A model generated the notes under the pieces. The model had not been told where the DNA came from and did not search any database. It saw nothing but the letters and a program-made list of their open reading frames with translations. From assembly GCF_018413605.1 (NCBI RefSeq), contig NZ_JAHCDN010000001.1:558001-622000 (forward strand): a DNA stretch of 64,000 bases, given 5' to 3'. Both the position numbers and the translations under genes were made by a program. Positions 1-8,335 of this stretch are shown here, in pieces. The DNA is from Variovorax sp. PCZ-1 (lineage in GTDB: Bacteria; Pseudomonadota; Gammaproteobacteria; Burkholderiales; Burkholderiaceae_C). Position 1 is the stretch's first letter, and the number at the start of each line of letters is the position of its first letter.

Positions 1-41
1 ATGCTTGCGGCTGCGCCCAAAATGATGTCACGACGTTGCAT
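1..41 (-). CDS. Start of a secreted-protein gene, cut by the window edge
   Basis: On the minus strand AAGGAGAG (47-54) precedes an ATG at 39-41, and the frame reads MQRRDIILGAAAS before the window ends. Paired arginines followed by a hydrophobic run look like a secretion signal. It follows the comC-like gene by 49 bp on the same strand, so it is probably a further gene of the sulfolactate operon. A periplasmic binding protein for uptake would fit, because sulfolactate degraders carry an uptake system beside the suy genes. That role is inference from position only; 13 codons cannot identify a family. Confidence 0.55.
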   Translation of the reverse strand, partial: MQRRDIILGAAAS

Positions 42-90
42 AGCTACTCTCCTTGACTGTATTGAATCAGGCCAAATTATGCTGCAATGA

Positions 91-1101
91 TCAGGCTGCA
101 AGCTTTTGAAGCGTTTGCACCAACGCATCGGGTACGCTCACGCCCGCCACTTGCGCTTTTCGCTCCAATGCCAGCCTGCGCGCGCCCGCGAGGCGCACGC
201 CGTCGTCCACGAGCATTTCATTGATCAACACCTCGATACGATCAAGGTAGCTGTCGTTCCCATTCAAAGCGCTTGGGTCGATCAGCAAAAAGGCTTGACC
301 GATTTTGGGTTGGTTGCCTTCATCCACAAAGAAGCTGGATGCTTCAAAGCCGAATTGCGCACCGATCACAGCAGTGACCAGCAGCTCAATGATGAGAGCG
401 AGCATCGCGCCTTTGGTGGATGTGGTGTTGCCCACCGCGAGCATCGAGCCTTCCAAAGCAGCTTTTGCATCCGTGGTCGGGTTACCTTCTTTATCGAGCG
501 CCCAGCCCAGTGGAATCGGTTTGCCTTCTTTGGCAGCGACCATCACTTTGCCGCGCGCCACTTCTGACAAGCTTAGGTCAATCATGAGCGGATCTGCATT
601 GCGGCGCGGGAAGATGGCGGCAATCGGGTTCGTGCCGAAGATGGCATGCTTGCCGCCGGCTGCGGGCATGGCAGAGGGTGAATTGGCAAAGCCCAATGCC
701 ACAAGGCCAGCAGTAGATGCTGCGCGCAGATGATCGACGATCACGCCTGCGTGATGTGAATTTCTCACGCCGACAAAGCACACACCGAGTTCTTTGGCTG
801 TCTTGATGCCTTCAGCAATCGCTAAATCACATGCGGGAAACGCCAAGCCTTGTTGGGCATCCACCACGAGCGCTGCGCCCTTGCGTTGCGCCACAGCTGC
901 GATAGCATTTCCGTTTGCACGGCCATTTTTCAAATGCGTGGCGTATTGCGGCACGCGAGAGAGGCCATGCGAAGCGATGCCTTGTGCTTCCGCCAATACC
1001 AAAGCCTTGGCCACGCTGGCTGCCATTGCTTGTGAAGCGCCTGATTTCGTCAGCGCCGATTGAATCAGAGCATCCGCTTCTTGGAGTGAGAGTTGTGCCA
1101 T
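91..1101 (-). CDS. comC: Ldh2-family NAD(P)-dependent dehydrogenase, probable (R)-sulfolactate dehydrogenase
   Basis: The 336-residue protein belongs to the malate/L-sulfolactate (Ldh2/ComC) dehydrogenase family. SHGLSR is at 44-49, NSHHAG with the likely catalytic histidine at 114-119 and GTNPI at 156-160; the length is usual for the family. The start overlaps the stop of the upstream slcC-like gene (TAATG), so the two are translationally coupled. In the known sulfolactate pathway ComC reduces 3-sulfopyruvate to (R)-sulfolactate, the isomer that SuyAB cleaves, so SlcC plus ComC act together as a racemase. The family also contains malate, lactate and ureidoglycolate dehydrogenases; the sulfonate role rests on the suyAB context. 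Confidence 0.8.
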   Translation of the reverse strand: MAQLSLQEADALIQSALTKSGASQAMAASVAKALVLAEAQGIASHGLSRVPQYATHLKNGRANGNAIAAVAQRKGAALVVDAQQGLAFPACDLAIAEGIKTAKELGVCFVGVRNSHHAGVIVDHLRAASTAGLVALGFANSPSAMPAAGGKHAIFGTNPIAAIFPRRNADPLMIDLSLSEVARGKVMVAAKEGKPIPLGWALDKEGNPTTDAKAALEGSMLAVGNTTSTKGAMLALIIELLVTAVIGAQFGFEASSFFVDEGNQPKIGQAFLLIDPSALNGNDSYLDRIEVLINEMLVDDGVRLAGARRLALERKAQVAGVSVPDALVQTLQKLAA

Positions 1102-2024
1102 TACTGCAAAGCCTCCAACACTTTTTCTGCAATCATGAAGCTCACACGTTCATTGCCTTCATAGGTCACGCCAGAAATATGCGGCGTGAGGATCAAGCTA
1201 GGGCAGCCCTCAAACATCGGCTCGGCAGGCATGGGCTCGGTGTCAAACACATCGAGCGCTGCGCCACCCAAGTGCCCTGCTTTAAGTGAAGCTGCCACAG
1301 CCGCCACATCGACGATATGGCCGCGCGAAGTGTTGATCAGAATACTGCCTGGTTTCATGGCAGCAATACGCTGTGCATTGAAGAGGCCGCGCGTGCCATC
1401 GACCAGCGGCACGTGCAGGGTGACCACATCTGCGCTCGCTATCACTTCATCCAGCGTTGCCGCTTTCGCGCCCACTTGCGCAAATGCGGGTGCGTCGCTT
1501 TTCATCACGGGGTCATATGCGATGACGTTCATGGCCAGCGCTTTGGCTAGTTTGCCAGTGAGCTGGCCAATCGAGCCAAAGCCGATGATGCCCAGCGTTT
1601 TGCCAGCCGTCTCGCGACCATTGCTGAGCGCATTGCGTGGCCATTTGCCGGCAGCCACTTCAGGCGTAGAAGCAAACGTACCGCGCAGCAGCAGCATGGC
1701 ACTGGCAATCACGTATTCAGCGACGGATAAAGCATTCGCACCAGTTGCTGGAATCACCTTCATGCCCGCTGCTTCGCAAGCAGGCACATCGATATTGTCT
1801 AAGCCCACACCGAGGCGACCGACCACTTTGCACGACTTCAAAGCTGCAAGTAAATCCCCGCGCACCTGTGTGCGATTGCGCACGATGATGGCGTGGCAGG
1901 TAGCGGCAGCCTCCAAGAGCTCCGCAGGCTTGTCCACGAGCTTGGGGTCATAGACGACATCGTGCTTGGCAGCGAGCTGCGCAACGGCGCGCTCGTCCAT
2001 GAATTCGGTGATGATGATTTTCAT
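1101..2024 (-). CDS. slcC: D-isomer-specific 2-hydroxyacid dehydrogenase, probable (S)-sulfolactate dehydrogenase
   Basis: A 307-residue cytoplasmic NAD-dependent 2-hydroxyacid dehydrogenase. The Rossmann loop GFGSIG is at 148-153 and the catalytic triad is visible as Arg234 (NTSRG), Glu263 (DTEP) and His282 (TPHISG). SlcC oxidises (S)-sulfolactate to 3-sulfopyruvate in the bifurcated racemisation route known from Chromohalobacter salexigens. The family also includes phosphoglycerate dehydrogenase (SerA), but the protein lacks a C-terminal ACT/regulatory extension and sits in an operon with suyAB and comC. It lies 156 bp downstream of suyB, the gap being filled by a family C hairpin, and it overlaps comC. 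Confidence 0.8.
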   Translation of the reverse strand: MKIIITEFMDERAVAQLAAKHDVVYDPKLVDKPAELLEAAATCHAIIVRNRTQVRGDLLAALKSCKVVGRLGVGLDNIDVPACEAAGMKVIPATGANALSVAEYVIASAMLLLRGTFASTPEVAAGKWPRNALSNGRETAGKTLGIIGFGSIGQLTGKLAKALAMNVIAYDPVMKSDAPAFAQVGAKAATLDEVIASADVVTLHVPLVDGTRGLFNAQRIAAMKPGSILINTSRGHIVDVAAVAASLKAGHLGGAALDVFDTEPMPAEPMFEGCPSLILTPHISGVTYEGNERVSFMIAEKVLEALQ

Positions 2025-2054
2025 TTAGGAAAGACTTCAGATCAATAAAAAATT

Positions 2055-2160
2055 GAACGCAGAAAACGCAAAATTCACACAAAATTCGCAAAAAAGAAAT
2101 CCAAAATTTGGCTGTTTCTTTTTCGCGTCTTCTGCGTAACTTTTGCGCCTTTTGCGTTCT
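2055..2160. repeat. Family C repeat, copy 1: CGCAAA-rich inverted repeat
   Basis: The left arm begins GAACGCAGAAAACGCAAAA and the right arm ends CTTTTGCGCCTTTTGCGTTC; together they form a long imperfect stem. It fills the gap between suyB and slcC, so it would be transcribed inside the operon message. Copies 2 and 3 are near 18.2 and 52.7 kb. Confidence 0.85.
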
Positions 2161-2180
2161 ATTGGTCGTATCGAGGGAGT

Positions 2181-3356
2181 TTAAGCTGATTCAAACAAAC
2201 GGGTCATCACAAACTCGCGATGACCGAGTGCCTCAGCAGCTGTCAAGCGGCCATTGATCGTGCGCATCATGCATTCAAGCAATTTGTCGCCGGCTTGGTT
2301 CAGATCGATATCGCGCTGCAACAAGCCAGAAGTGTCCACGTCAATGTGCTCGCTCATCAAGCGCACGGTGCGTGGGTTGGAGCAGATCTTGATCACGGGC
2401 ACGATGGCATTGCCGATCACATTGCCTTGGCCTGTGGGGAAGAAGTGCACAGCAAAACCTGAGGCAGCGCAGAGCGTCACCATCTCAGCAGCAGCGGAGG
2501 AGGAATCCATGAACCACAAACCAGGGTGCGTAGGAATCTCGGCCTTGTCGAGCACGCCGTCCACCGTGCATTTCTTGCCGATCTTCTGGATGTTGCCCAA
2601 AGCTTTTTCTTCGATGGTGGTCAGGCCGCCAGCGATGTTGCCCTTGGTGGGCTGGCTGTCAGAGAGATCGGTCGTCTTATGACGGTTGATCATGTCTTGA
2701 TAGCGGTTGAACATGAACATGAACTGATCAGCGATCTCGGGCGTTTTGCAACGTGCGGCCACGATCTTCTCGCCACCGGTGATCTCGCTGGTTTCGCCGA
2801 AGACGAGGTGTGTGCCCAGAGGATGTAGCTTGTCAAATGCGTTGCCCACGGTCGGGTTCGCGCCGCAGCCGGAGGTGGTGTCAGACTCACCGCACTTGGT
2901 GGAGATCCACAAATCGGAAATCGGGCAGACTTCGCGCTGCTTCTCGCTGGCCCACTGCACGTATTCACGCGCGGCCTTGGAGGCTTTCATGATGGTCTCG
3001 TGATCGCCATGGCCTTCGATGCCAAAGCCAATGACTGGCTTGCCGGTGGCAGCAATGCCGTCCACCACTTTTTTCGTCCAACCGTCTTCAATACCGATCA
3101 CGACGACGGCTGCGACGTTGGGGTTGCAGCCTGCGCCGATCAGTGTGCGGAAGTGCAATTCCAAATCCGCGCCGAACTGCAAACGGCCATACGGGTGAGG
3201 AATGGCCATCGTGCCCTTGATGTTGTGCGCCACGGCTTCAGCGGAAGCGTTGGACAAATCATCCAAAGGCAAGATGATGACGTGATTGCGCACGCCCACG
3301 CGGCCGTTCTCGCGGCGATAACCCAGGAAGGTGGTGTTTTTGTCGATGATTGACAT
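2181..3356 (-). CDS. suyB: (R)-sulfolactate sulfo-lyase large subunit (UxaA/altronate-dehydratase family)
   Basis: A 391-residue UxaA-type lyase large chain, the length usual for SuyB and for the altronate dehydratase C-terminal part. [17 protein letters not shown] lies at 14-30 and [10 protein letters not shown], the family signature, at 154-163. With SuyA it would split (R)-3-sulfolactate into pyruvate and sulfite in the cytoplasm. The separate small subunit and the two adjacent 2-hydroxyacid dehydrogenases favour sulfolactate over altronate or galactarate. Sulfite disposal genes are not in the window. Confidence 0.82.
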   Translation of the reverse strand: MSIIDKNTTFLGYRRENGRVGVRNHVIILPLDDLSNASAEAVAHNIKGTMAIPHPYGRLQFGADLELHFRTLIGAGCNPNVAAVVVIGIEDGWTKKVVDGIAATGKPVIGFGIEGHGDHETIMKASKAAREYVQWASEKQREVCPISDLWISTKCGESDTTSGCGANPTVGNAFDKLHPLGTHLVFGETSEITGGEKIVAARCKTPEIADQFMFMFNRYQDMINRHKTTDLSDSQPTKGNIAGGLTTIEEKALGNIQKIGKKCTVDGVLDKAEIPTHPGLWFMDSSSAAAEMVTLCAASGFAVHFFPTGQGNVIGNAIVPVIKICSNPRTVRLMSEHIDVDTSGLLQRDIDLNQAGDKLLECMMRTINGRLTAAEALGHREFVMTRLFESA

Positions 3357-3415
3357 GATGAGTATCCGATTAGATTGATTGAAATGTCTGAGTGAGTTGT
3401 CTTTCCAAGCAGCCG

Positions 3416-3490
3416 TCGCGGATCTGGCTTCGCCAGTCCGCCAACGGCGCCCCCTTGAGGGGGAGCGGCGTAAGCCGCTCGGGGGTGGTC
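3416..3490. repeat. Family F repeat: three tandem short hairpins
   Basis: Three hairpins follow one another: CTGGC-TTC-GCCAG (3424-3436), CCCCC-TTGA-GGGGG (about 3450-3463) and GCGGC-GTAA-GCCGC (about 3465-3478). The unit fills the suyA-suyB gap. I associate the string with an intergenic repeat common in Comamonadaceae, from memory and not checked. Confidence 0.7.
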
Positions 3491-3496
3491 AACATG

Positions 3497-3778
3497 TCAC
3501 CATCTTTTTGTCTTGATGTTGTGGACGTGGGCGTGTTGGCCCATTTTTACGTCTGCGACGACCTTGCCCATGTCAATGCCGTATTTCCAAACGGTATCGC
3601 CGACCTTCATATCCTTCAAAGCGATCTTGTGGCCGATGGGAATGTCTTGCAAGGCCACGGTGCTGGTGGCTTTGTCTTCGTCCATGATCCAGCCGTTCAG
3701 TGTCATACCGGCTTTCACGCCTTCAACCACGATCACGGCGACCGTGTCCTTGGCATCGTGCAATACGTAATGGTTCAT
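3497..3778 (-). CDS. suyA: (R)-sulfolactate sulfo-lyase small subunit (SAF domain)
   Basis: A 93-residue SAF/UxaA-N domain protein. IPIGHKIAL in the middle, GDTVWKYG, and a C-terminal HVHNIKTKRW match the small subunit of UxaA-type lyases. It is the first gene of the minus-strand operon; GGAG stands 7 bases before the ATG. Encoded apart from the large subunit, as in characterised suyAB pairs. A putative promoter (TTGACG, 16 bp, TAAACT on the minus strand) and a 14-bp palindrome lie just upstream, shared with the divergent GntR gene. Confidence 0.85.
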   Translation of the reverse strand: MNHYVLHDAKDTVAVIVVEGVKAGMTLNGWIMDEDKATSTVALQDIPIGHKIALKDMKVGDTVWKYGIDMGKVVADVKMGQHAHVHNIKTKRW

Positions 3779-3840
3779 TGTTGCTCCGTTGTGTTGATGA
3801 GAAAAATATCAAAGCGTCAGTTTACGCGCTGCAAACCGCA

Positions 3841-3893
3841 CGTCAAATACGTCATGTACATGACTTAAATGAATTTCTGAAAATAGCTACAAT
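3841..3893. promoter_or_regulatory. Divergent suyA / GntR control region with a 14-bp palindrome
   Basis: GTCATGTACATGAC at 3851-3864 is a perfect palindrome. On the minus strand it sits 4 bp upstream of a possible suyA -35 (TTGACG, 3841-3846) with TAAACT 16 bp further on. On the plus strand TTAAAT (3865-3870) and TACAAT (3888-3893) are spaced 17 bp for the regulator gene. The layout suits one operator controlling both directions. Promoter calls are by eye. Confidence 0.5.
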
Positions 3894-3932
3894 CTGCGCT
3901 TGTCTATGTTTCGTTCACTTGCAAGCCTTGCT

Positions 3933-4787
3933 ATGACAGATTTCGCTTCATCACCAAGCCGTAAAAAAGCCCCTCGCTTCAACGCTCGCCTCGATACGCC
4001 AGACGTGACTCAGCTGCTTAAGCCGATTGCAGACAGTGGCGCTGGAGCCGTACCGCTGTATCGACAAGTCAAAAGCGCCTTGCTTCGCTTGCTTGAATCG
4101 GGGCAACTGGGCCCAGGCGAAACCTTGCCCAACGAAGCGCAGATTGCAAAAGCATTGCAGGTGAGTATCGGCACACTTCGAAAAGCAGTCGATGAGCTGG
4201 TGCACGAACACATCCTGGTGCGCCGCCAAGGCAAGGGCACCTTTGTGGCGATGCATGGGCAAGAGCGCTTTATGTTTCAGTTCTTCCATGTCGAGCCGCG
4301 TCCAGATGTGTTTGATCAGCGTGTCGTGACTGAGCGTGAATTTCCTGTGGTGGATAACTTGGGCTTTGCAGCAGGTCGCGCGACCGATAGCGAGGCCTAT
4401 GCCTTGCGTTTGCGCGTCGGAGATGAAGTGCTGCGGGTGGACAATTCGCTGAGTCTGGGTGGCCAATGTGTTGTACACGACCGGATTGTGGTGTCGGCAG
4501 CGATGTTCAAGGGGCTGAACGCCAAGCGATTTCAAGAGCGTCCGAGCACGATCTATAACCTGTATCAAACCGATCACGGTATCAGTGTGATTCGCGCTCA
4601 AGAGCGCGCACGCGCGGTAGCAGCCAGCAGTGAAGTCGCGAAAGTGCTTGGGGTGCGTGTGGGCGCGCCAGTGATGGAGGTGCATCGTGTAGCCATCACT
4701 TTTGGCGAGCGCCCTGTGGAGCTGCGCATTTCCACGATCAACACGCAGGCCCATGACTATGTGAGCTTGATCAATCGGCGCTCATGA
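3933..4787 (+). CDS. GntR-family (HutC/UTRA) transcriptional regulator
   Basis: A 284-residue repressor-type protein. A winged HTH of the GntR class (PLYRQVKSALLRLLESGQ ... TLRKAVDELV ... GKGTFV) occupies about 40-110, followed by a UTRA ligand-binding domain to about 280. The gene is divergent from suyAB-slcC-comC and probably controls them, responding to sulfolactate or a related compound; this is inference from position. I chose the ATG at 3933 because the predicted -10 (3888-3893) would put transcription near 3900, too close to the ATG at 3906. The stop overlaps the next start by 4 bp. Confidence 0.82.
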   Translation: MTDFASSPSRKKAPRFNARLDTPDVTQLLKPIADSGAGAVPLYRQVKSALLRLLESGQLGPGETLPNEAQIAKALQVSIGTLRKAVDELVHEHILVRRQGKGTFVAMHGQERFMFQFFHVEPRPDVFDQRVVTEREFPVVDNLGFAAGRATDSEAYALRLRVGDEVLRVDNSLSLGGQCVVHDRIVVSAAMFKGLNAKRFQERPSTIYNLYQTDHGISVIRAQERARAVAASSEVAKVLGVRVGAPVMEVHRVAITFGERPVELRISTINTQAHDYVSLINRRS

Positions 4788-5602
4788 GCTTGAATGCTAT
4801 GAATTTAGAAGCACTTTGCGCAGATTCTATGCCGGCTATCAGCCATATTGGGCATGAAATCTGGCTAAAAAACCGTGATTTGAAGGCTTTGCAGGTGAAT
4901 GAAAAAAGCGCGGGGGATGTGGCTACAGACATTGACCTTTGGGCAGAGCAAGCGTTGCGAGAGAAGCTACTTTCTATCTTGCCCGGATCGCAATTCATGG
5001 GTGAGGAAACCGGGGGCAGTTTGTCGGATGCGCCTACTTGGATTGTTGACCCGATTGATGGCACGGCAAACTTCGCACGCGGCTATCCGCAGTGGAGCGT
5101 ATCGGTGGCGCTTGCGGTTGGCGGCGATCCTGTTCTGGGCATCATTGCTGATCCGAATCGGCAAGAGTTGTTTTACGCAACGCGCGGGCAGGGGGCTTGG
5201 CTTAAGAGCAGCGCAGGTGTGCAGCGCTTGGCAAGCTCTTCAGTGAGCGAGCCCTTGAAGGCTATCGTCTCCACGGTCTTCCCGAAGCCTTTGTCGCCAC
5301 TGATGCAACCGTATCTGGCCGAGTTTGCGCAAGTGATTCGCAACTTTGGACAAGTGCGGCGCAGCGGCTCGATGGCTTTGGAGCTGGCCTATGTGGCTGC
5401 CGGGCGCGCCGATGCGTTTTGGGAGCGGGGCATGAGTGCTTGGGATGCTGCAGCGGGTTTGGTGCTGCTGCGAGAAGCCGAGGCCGATATCGTGGCGATG
5501 GATGATTTGCCACTTTTATCGTCTCAATGGCTGGCGGCTGGCTCGGCGGCGATGCTGCCAAGTTTGGTAGAGTTGTTGCGTTCCTCCGCAAACCCCACTT
5601 GA
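4784..5602 (+). CDS. Inositol-monophosphatase-family phosphatase
   Basis: A 272-residue Mg-dependent phosphatase of the FIG/IMPase superfamily. The metal sites are visible as [15 protein letters not shown] and the late SAWDAAAG; the next layer VATDID is also present. The fold covers inositol-1-phosphatase, histidinol-phosphatase, PAP/3'-nucleotidase and others, so the substrate is unknown. ATGA overlap with the GntR gene implies coupled translation. The first 18 codons are made of a family A repeat ([10 protein letters not shown]), replacing the usual N-terminal helix sequence; an internal start further downstream cannot be excluded. Confidence 0.8.
   Translation: MSLNAMNLEALCADSMPAISHIGHEIWLKNRDLKALQVNEKSAGDVATDIDLWAEQALREKLLSILPGSQFMGEETGGSLSDAPTWIVDPIDGTANFARGYPQWSVSVALAVGGDPVLGIIADPNRQELFYATRGQGAWLKSSAGVQRLASSSVSEPLKAIVSTVFPKPLSPLMQPYLAEFAQVIRNFGQVRRSGSMALELAYVAAGRADAFWERGMSAWDAAAGLVLLREAEADIVAMDDLPLLSSQWLAAGSAAMLPSLVELLRSSANPT
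4796..4839 (+). repeat. Family A repeat in the IMPase-like gene
   Basis: Family A is defined here: CTAT, an AT-rich spacer, a core GCACTTTGCGCAGATTCT, then ATGCCGGC. This copy is read in frame as ALCADSMPA at the protein's N terminus. Confidence 0.9.
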
Positions 5603-5606
5603 GATC

Positions 5607-6410
5607 ATGAAACCCATTGACTACAGCAGCTACGAAACATTGAACATTACTCGCCGAGGCGAGGGCGGCTGCGTCATCGATATTCAAATGAAGGCTGCCA
5701 ACGGCAAGCTGCCCACAGCCGGGCATGCGGGGCATGAGGAATTATCTGAAATTTGGCGTGATGTGAGCCGTGATGATTCGGTAAAAGTGGCTGTGCTGCG
5801 TGGCGAAGGGCTGGGTTTTTCTGGTGGTGGGGATCTGGCTTTGGTGGAAGACATGGCGCGAGATTTTGATGTGCGCAGCCGGGTGTGGAAAGAGGCGCGC
5901 GATTTGGTTTACAACGTGATCAATTGCGATAAACCGATTGTGAGCGCCATGCATGGGCCGGCAGTGGGCGCGGGCTTGGTGGCAGGGCTGCTTGCCGATA
6001 TTTCAATTGCAGCTGAGAACGCAAAAATCGTAGACGGCCACACGCGCTTGGGCGTTGCTGCGGGTGATCACGCTGCCATCATCTGGCCGCTGCTATGCGG
6101 CATGGCTAAGGCCAAGTATTACCTGATGCTTTGCGAAGCTGTCAGCGGCGCCGAGGCTGAGCGCATCGGGCTGGTGTCGCTCTGCGTGCCAGAAGATCAG
6201 CTCCTAACGAAAGCGTACGAAGTGGCTGACAAACTTGCTGCCGGCAGTCAAACGGCAATTCGCTGGACAAAATACGCGCTCAACAATTGGCTGCGCCAAG
6301 CGGGGCCGAACTTTGATGCATCCCTAGCGTTGGAATTCATGGGTTTTGCTGGGCCAGATGTACGCGAAGGTGTGGCCAGTTTGCGTGAGCGACGCGCGCC
6401 GAAGTATTAA
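5607..6410 (+). CDS. Enoyl-CoA hydratase/isomerase family protein
   Basis: A 267-residue crotonase-fold protein. The oxyanion-hole regions are visible as GFSGGGDL around 72-79 and [13 protein letters not shown] around 116-128, and DGHTRLGV follows where the catalytic acid usually lies. Start is 4 bp after the phosphatase stop, so it is probably co-transcribed. Neither the CoA substrate nor a link to sulfonate metabolism can be read from the sequence. Length is normal. Confidence 0.82.
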   Translation: MKPIDYSSYETLNITRRGEGGCVIDIQMKAANGKLPTAGHAGHEELSEIWRDVSRDDSVKVAVLRGEGLGFSGGGDLALVEDMARDFDVRSRVWKEARDLVYNVINCDKPIVSAMHGPAVGAGLVAGLLADISIAAENAKIVDGHTRLGVAAGDHAAIIWPLLCGMAKAKYYLMLCEAVSGAEAERIGLVSLCVPEDQLLTKAYEVADKLAAGSQTAIRWTKYALNNWLRQAGPNFDASLALEFMGFAGPDVREGVASLRERRAPKY

Positions 6411-6534
6411 AGCATTCGAGCATTACAGACTTTTTTACAACATGCTGAGCGATGAATACCATATAGTTAAAAAGTATTGAAAAATGAGCTAAAAAAGCCT
6501 CAAAATGCACCTATTTCGTGCATTCGGAGGCATC

Positions 6535-7530
6535 ATGTGTCGTCTATTAATACAAATCATCGTAGTCATTGGCATACTGGGCAGCAGCCTAGTAAATAAC
6601 GTCGCTGCACAAACCAACATCAAATTCTTGAATGATTGGCGTTGGGAGGGGCAGTCCGCACCACTGTTGCTTGCCAATAAGAGCTATTTTCAAGCGGAGA
6701 AGCTCAACGTAACGCTCACACCCGGCACTGGCTCGGGAGCGACTGTGGCCAAAGTAGCCAGTGGCGAGTTCGATATGGGCTTGGGGGATTTCAGCTCGCT
6801 GATTGAGCATGCCGCTAAGAATCCTGGCACTGCGCCACCCGTAGCCGTTTACATGGTCTATGAACGCACGCCATCTAGCCTGTTTATCCGCAAAGCTTCG
6901 GGCGCTGATCGGCCTCAGCAATTGGCTGGAAAAAAACTCGGCGCGCCGCCCTTTGACGGTGGGCGCAAGCTCTGGCCAGCGTTTGCGCAGCTTGCTCAAA
7001 CGGGTGAGGTGAAATGGGAAAATGTGGATGCTGCCAAACGCGAAGAAATGTTTGCTAATGGTCAGCTCGATGGCATCACGGGTTTTTATTTCACCACCAT
7101 GCTCAATATTGAAAAGCAAGGCATGTCTGGCTCAGCCTACGCTGTCTACCCTTTTCATGAGCTGGGCTTGCGCGTTTACGGTAATGCAATTTTGGTCAAT
7201 CCTAAATTTTTGGCAGACAATCCCAAAGCTGTAGCTAGCTTTGTGAAGGCCTATCACGCGGCGCTCAAAGCCACATTGGGCAACACGCGCGAAGCCGTGA
7301 AAACCGTCAAGCAAATGGATGCAAATGCAGATGAGCAATTTGAATGGCGCCGCGCTCGTCTTGCTTTCGATACCTTTGTGAATACGCCGACTGCGCAAGA
7401 GACGGGCTTAGGCTTTATCGATATGAAGCGCGTGCAAAGCAATATTGATCTCGTGACCAGCGCCTATAAGTTGGCAAATAAGCCGCAAGCTACGGCGATT
7501 GCTCGCACGGACTTCGTGCCAGCGAAATAA
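6535..7530 (+). CDS. ABC transporter substrate-binding protein (NMT1/THI5-like)
   Basis: A 331-residue periplasmic binding protein with a hydrophobic export signal (about residues 5-25, cleavage probably after NNVAA). The body has the NMT1/THI5 / SsuA-TauA fold features: TNIKFLNDWRWEG at the start, LTPGTGSGATVAKVASGEFDMG, and FKxxAxP-like GAPPFDGGRK. Start at 6535 chosen because GGAGG lies at 6526-6530; an in-frame ATG at 6505 lacks a ribosome site. No permease or ATPase is adjacent; a matching set lacking a binding protein lies at 19.6-21.2 kb. Substrate unknown (sulfonates, nitrate, pyrimidines or aromatics all occur in this family). Confidence 0.82.
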   Translation: MCRLLIQIIVVIGILGSSLVNNVAAQTNIKFLNDWRWEGQSAPLLLANKSYFQAEKLNVTLTPGTGSGATVAKVASGEFDMGLGDFSSLIEHAAKNPGTAPPVAVYMVYERTPSSLFIRKASGADRPQQLAGKKLGAPPFDGGRKLWPAFAQLAQTGEVKWENVDAAKREEMFANGQLDGITGFYFTTMLNIEKQGMSGSAYAVYPFHELGLRVYGNAILVNPKFLADNPKAVASFVKAYHAALKATLGNTREAVKTVKQMDANADEQFEWRRARLAFDTFVNTPTAQETGLGFIDMKRVQSNIDLVTSAYKLANKPQATAIARTDFVPAK

Positions 7531-7590
7531 TTTTGCGCTTGGGGCAAGCCTGCGTTAAAGTGTCTCCATCATCTGACGGAGACACACAGC

Positions 7591-8325
7591 ATGAGCGACA
7601 GCAATAACCCGATGGCCAACAGCTTTGGCAAATTCGTTCCCGGCTTTGATTTCTTGCAAGGCTTGGCCACGCAGGCGGTGAAGGGGGCAGCCAGTGGCTT
7701 GCCCAACATTCCGCAGATGCCCAACCCTGCTAATTGGGTGGCTCCTACGCTCAATGTTGAAGAGCTGGATAAACGGATTGAAGAACTCAAAACTGTTCAG
7801 TTTTGGCTTGATCAAAATGCCAAAGCTCTGCAAGCTACCATCACCGCTTTAGAAGTGCAGAAGATGACGCTGGCGACTTTGAAGGGTATGAATTTCAACA
7901 TGGGCGATGTGGCCAATGCCTTCAAGCTCAAAGCGACGGAGACTGTGGCCGGCGCTGTGAACACGGCATTGGGCAAACCTGCCGCGAAAAAATCTGTAGC
8001 TAAAAAGAAAGCCTCGCCTGCTTCTGCAACAAAAAGCGGACTGATTGATCCAATGCAACTTTGGGGCTCGCTCACTCAGCAGTTTGGCCAAATTGCCGCA
8101 GACGCGATGAAAGATGCCAGCAAAAAAACGGCGATGGACACCACCAAGAACATGGCCAAGGCGATGACGCAAACGGCGGTAAATTCGGCCATGAGCACCG
8201 CAAAATCTGCCGCCAATGCAGCCAAGACGAGGGCGCAGAATGCTAGTAAATCTATAGCATCTCGCGCAGCAAATACGCCGGCGAAAGCCGCAAAAGCATC
8301 AAAAAAAGCCGCCAAGAAGCGTTAA
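7591..8325 (+). CDS. phaM: PhaM-family polyhydroxyalkanoate granule protein
   Basis: A 244-residue protein. The N-terminal part (1-115) has the PhaM signature, with GFDFLQGL, a proline/asparagine stretch and NVEELDKRIEELKTVQFWLD. The C-terminal half is Lys/Ala-rich and histone-H1-like (KKSVAKKKAS near 133-142, KASKKAAKKR at the end). In Ralstonia PhaM activates PHA synthase and its basic tail tethers granules to the nucleoid; the same is inferred here. No other pha gene except the thiolase at 30.3 kb is in view. ATG is preceded by GGAGACACACAGC. Confidence 0.8.
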   Translation: MSDSNNPMANSFGKFVPGFDFLQGLATQAVKGAASGLPNIPQMPNPANWVAPTLNVEELDKRIEELKTVQFWLDQNAKALQATITALEVQKMTLATLKGMNFNMGDVANAFKLKATETVAGAVNTALGKPAAKKSVAKKKASPASATKSGLIDPMQLWGSLTQQFGQIAADAMKDASKKTAMDTTKNMAKAMTQTAVNSAMSTAKSAANAAKTRAQNASKSIASRAANTPAKAAKASKKAAKKR

Positions 8326-8335
8326 TCTCAATCTC

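Noticed and set aside
2055-2160. The repeated CGCAAA words as a possible CRISPR array
   Set aside because: The words are short, unevenly spaced and form one inverted repeat; no direct repeat-spacer pattern or cas gene exists.
7812-8315. Long Ala-rich frames on the minus strand opposite phaM
   Set aside because: Artefacts of the Lys/Ala codon pattern of the phaM tail.
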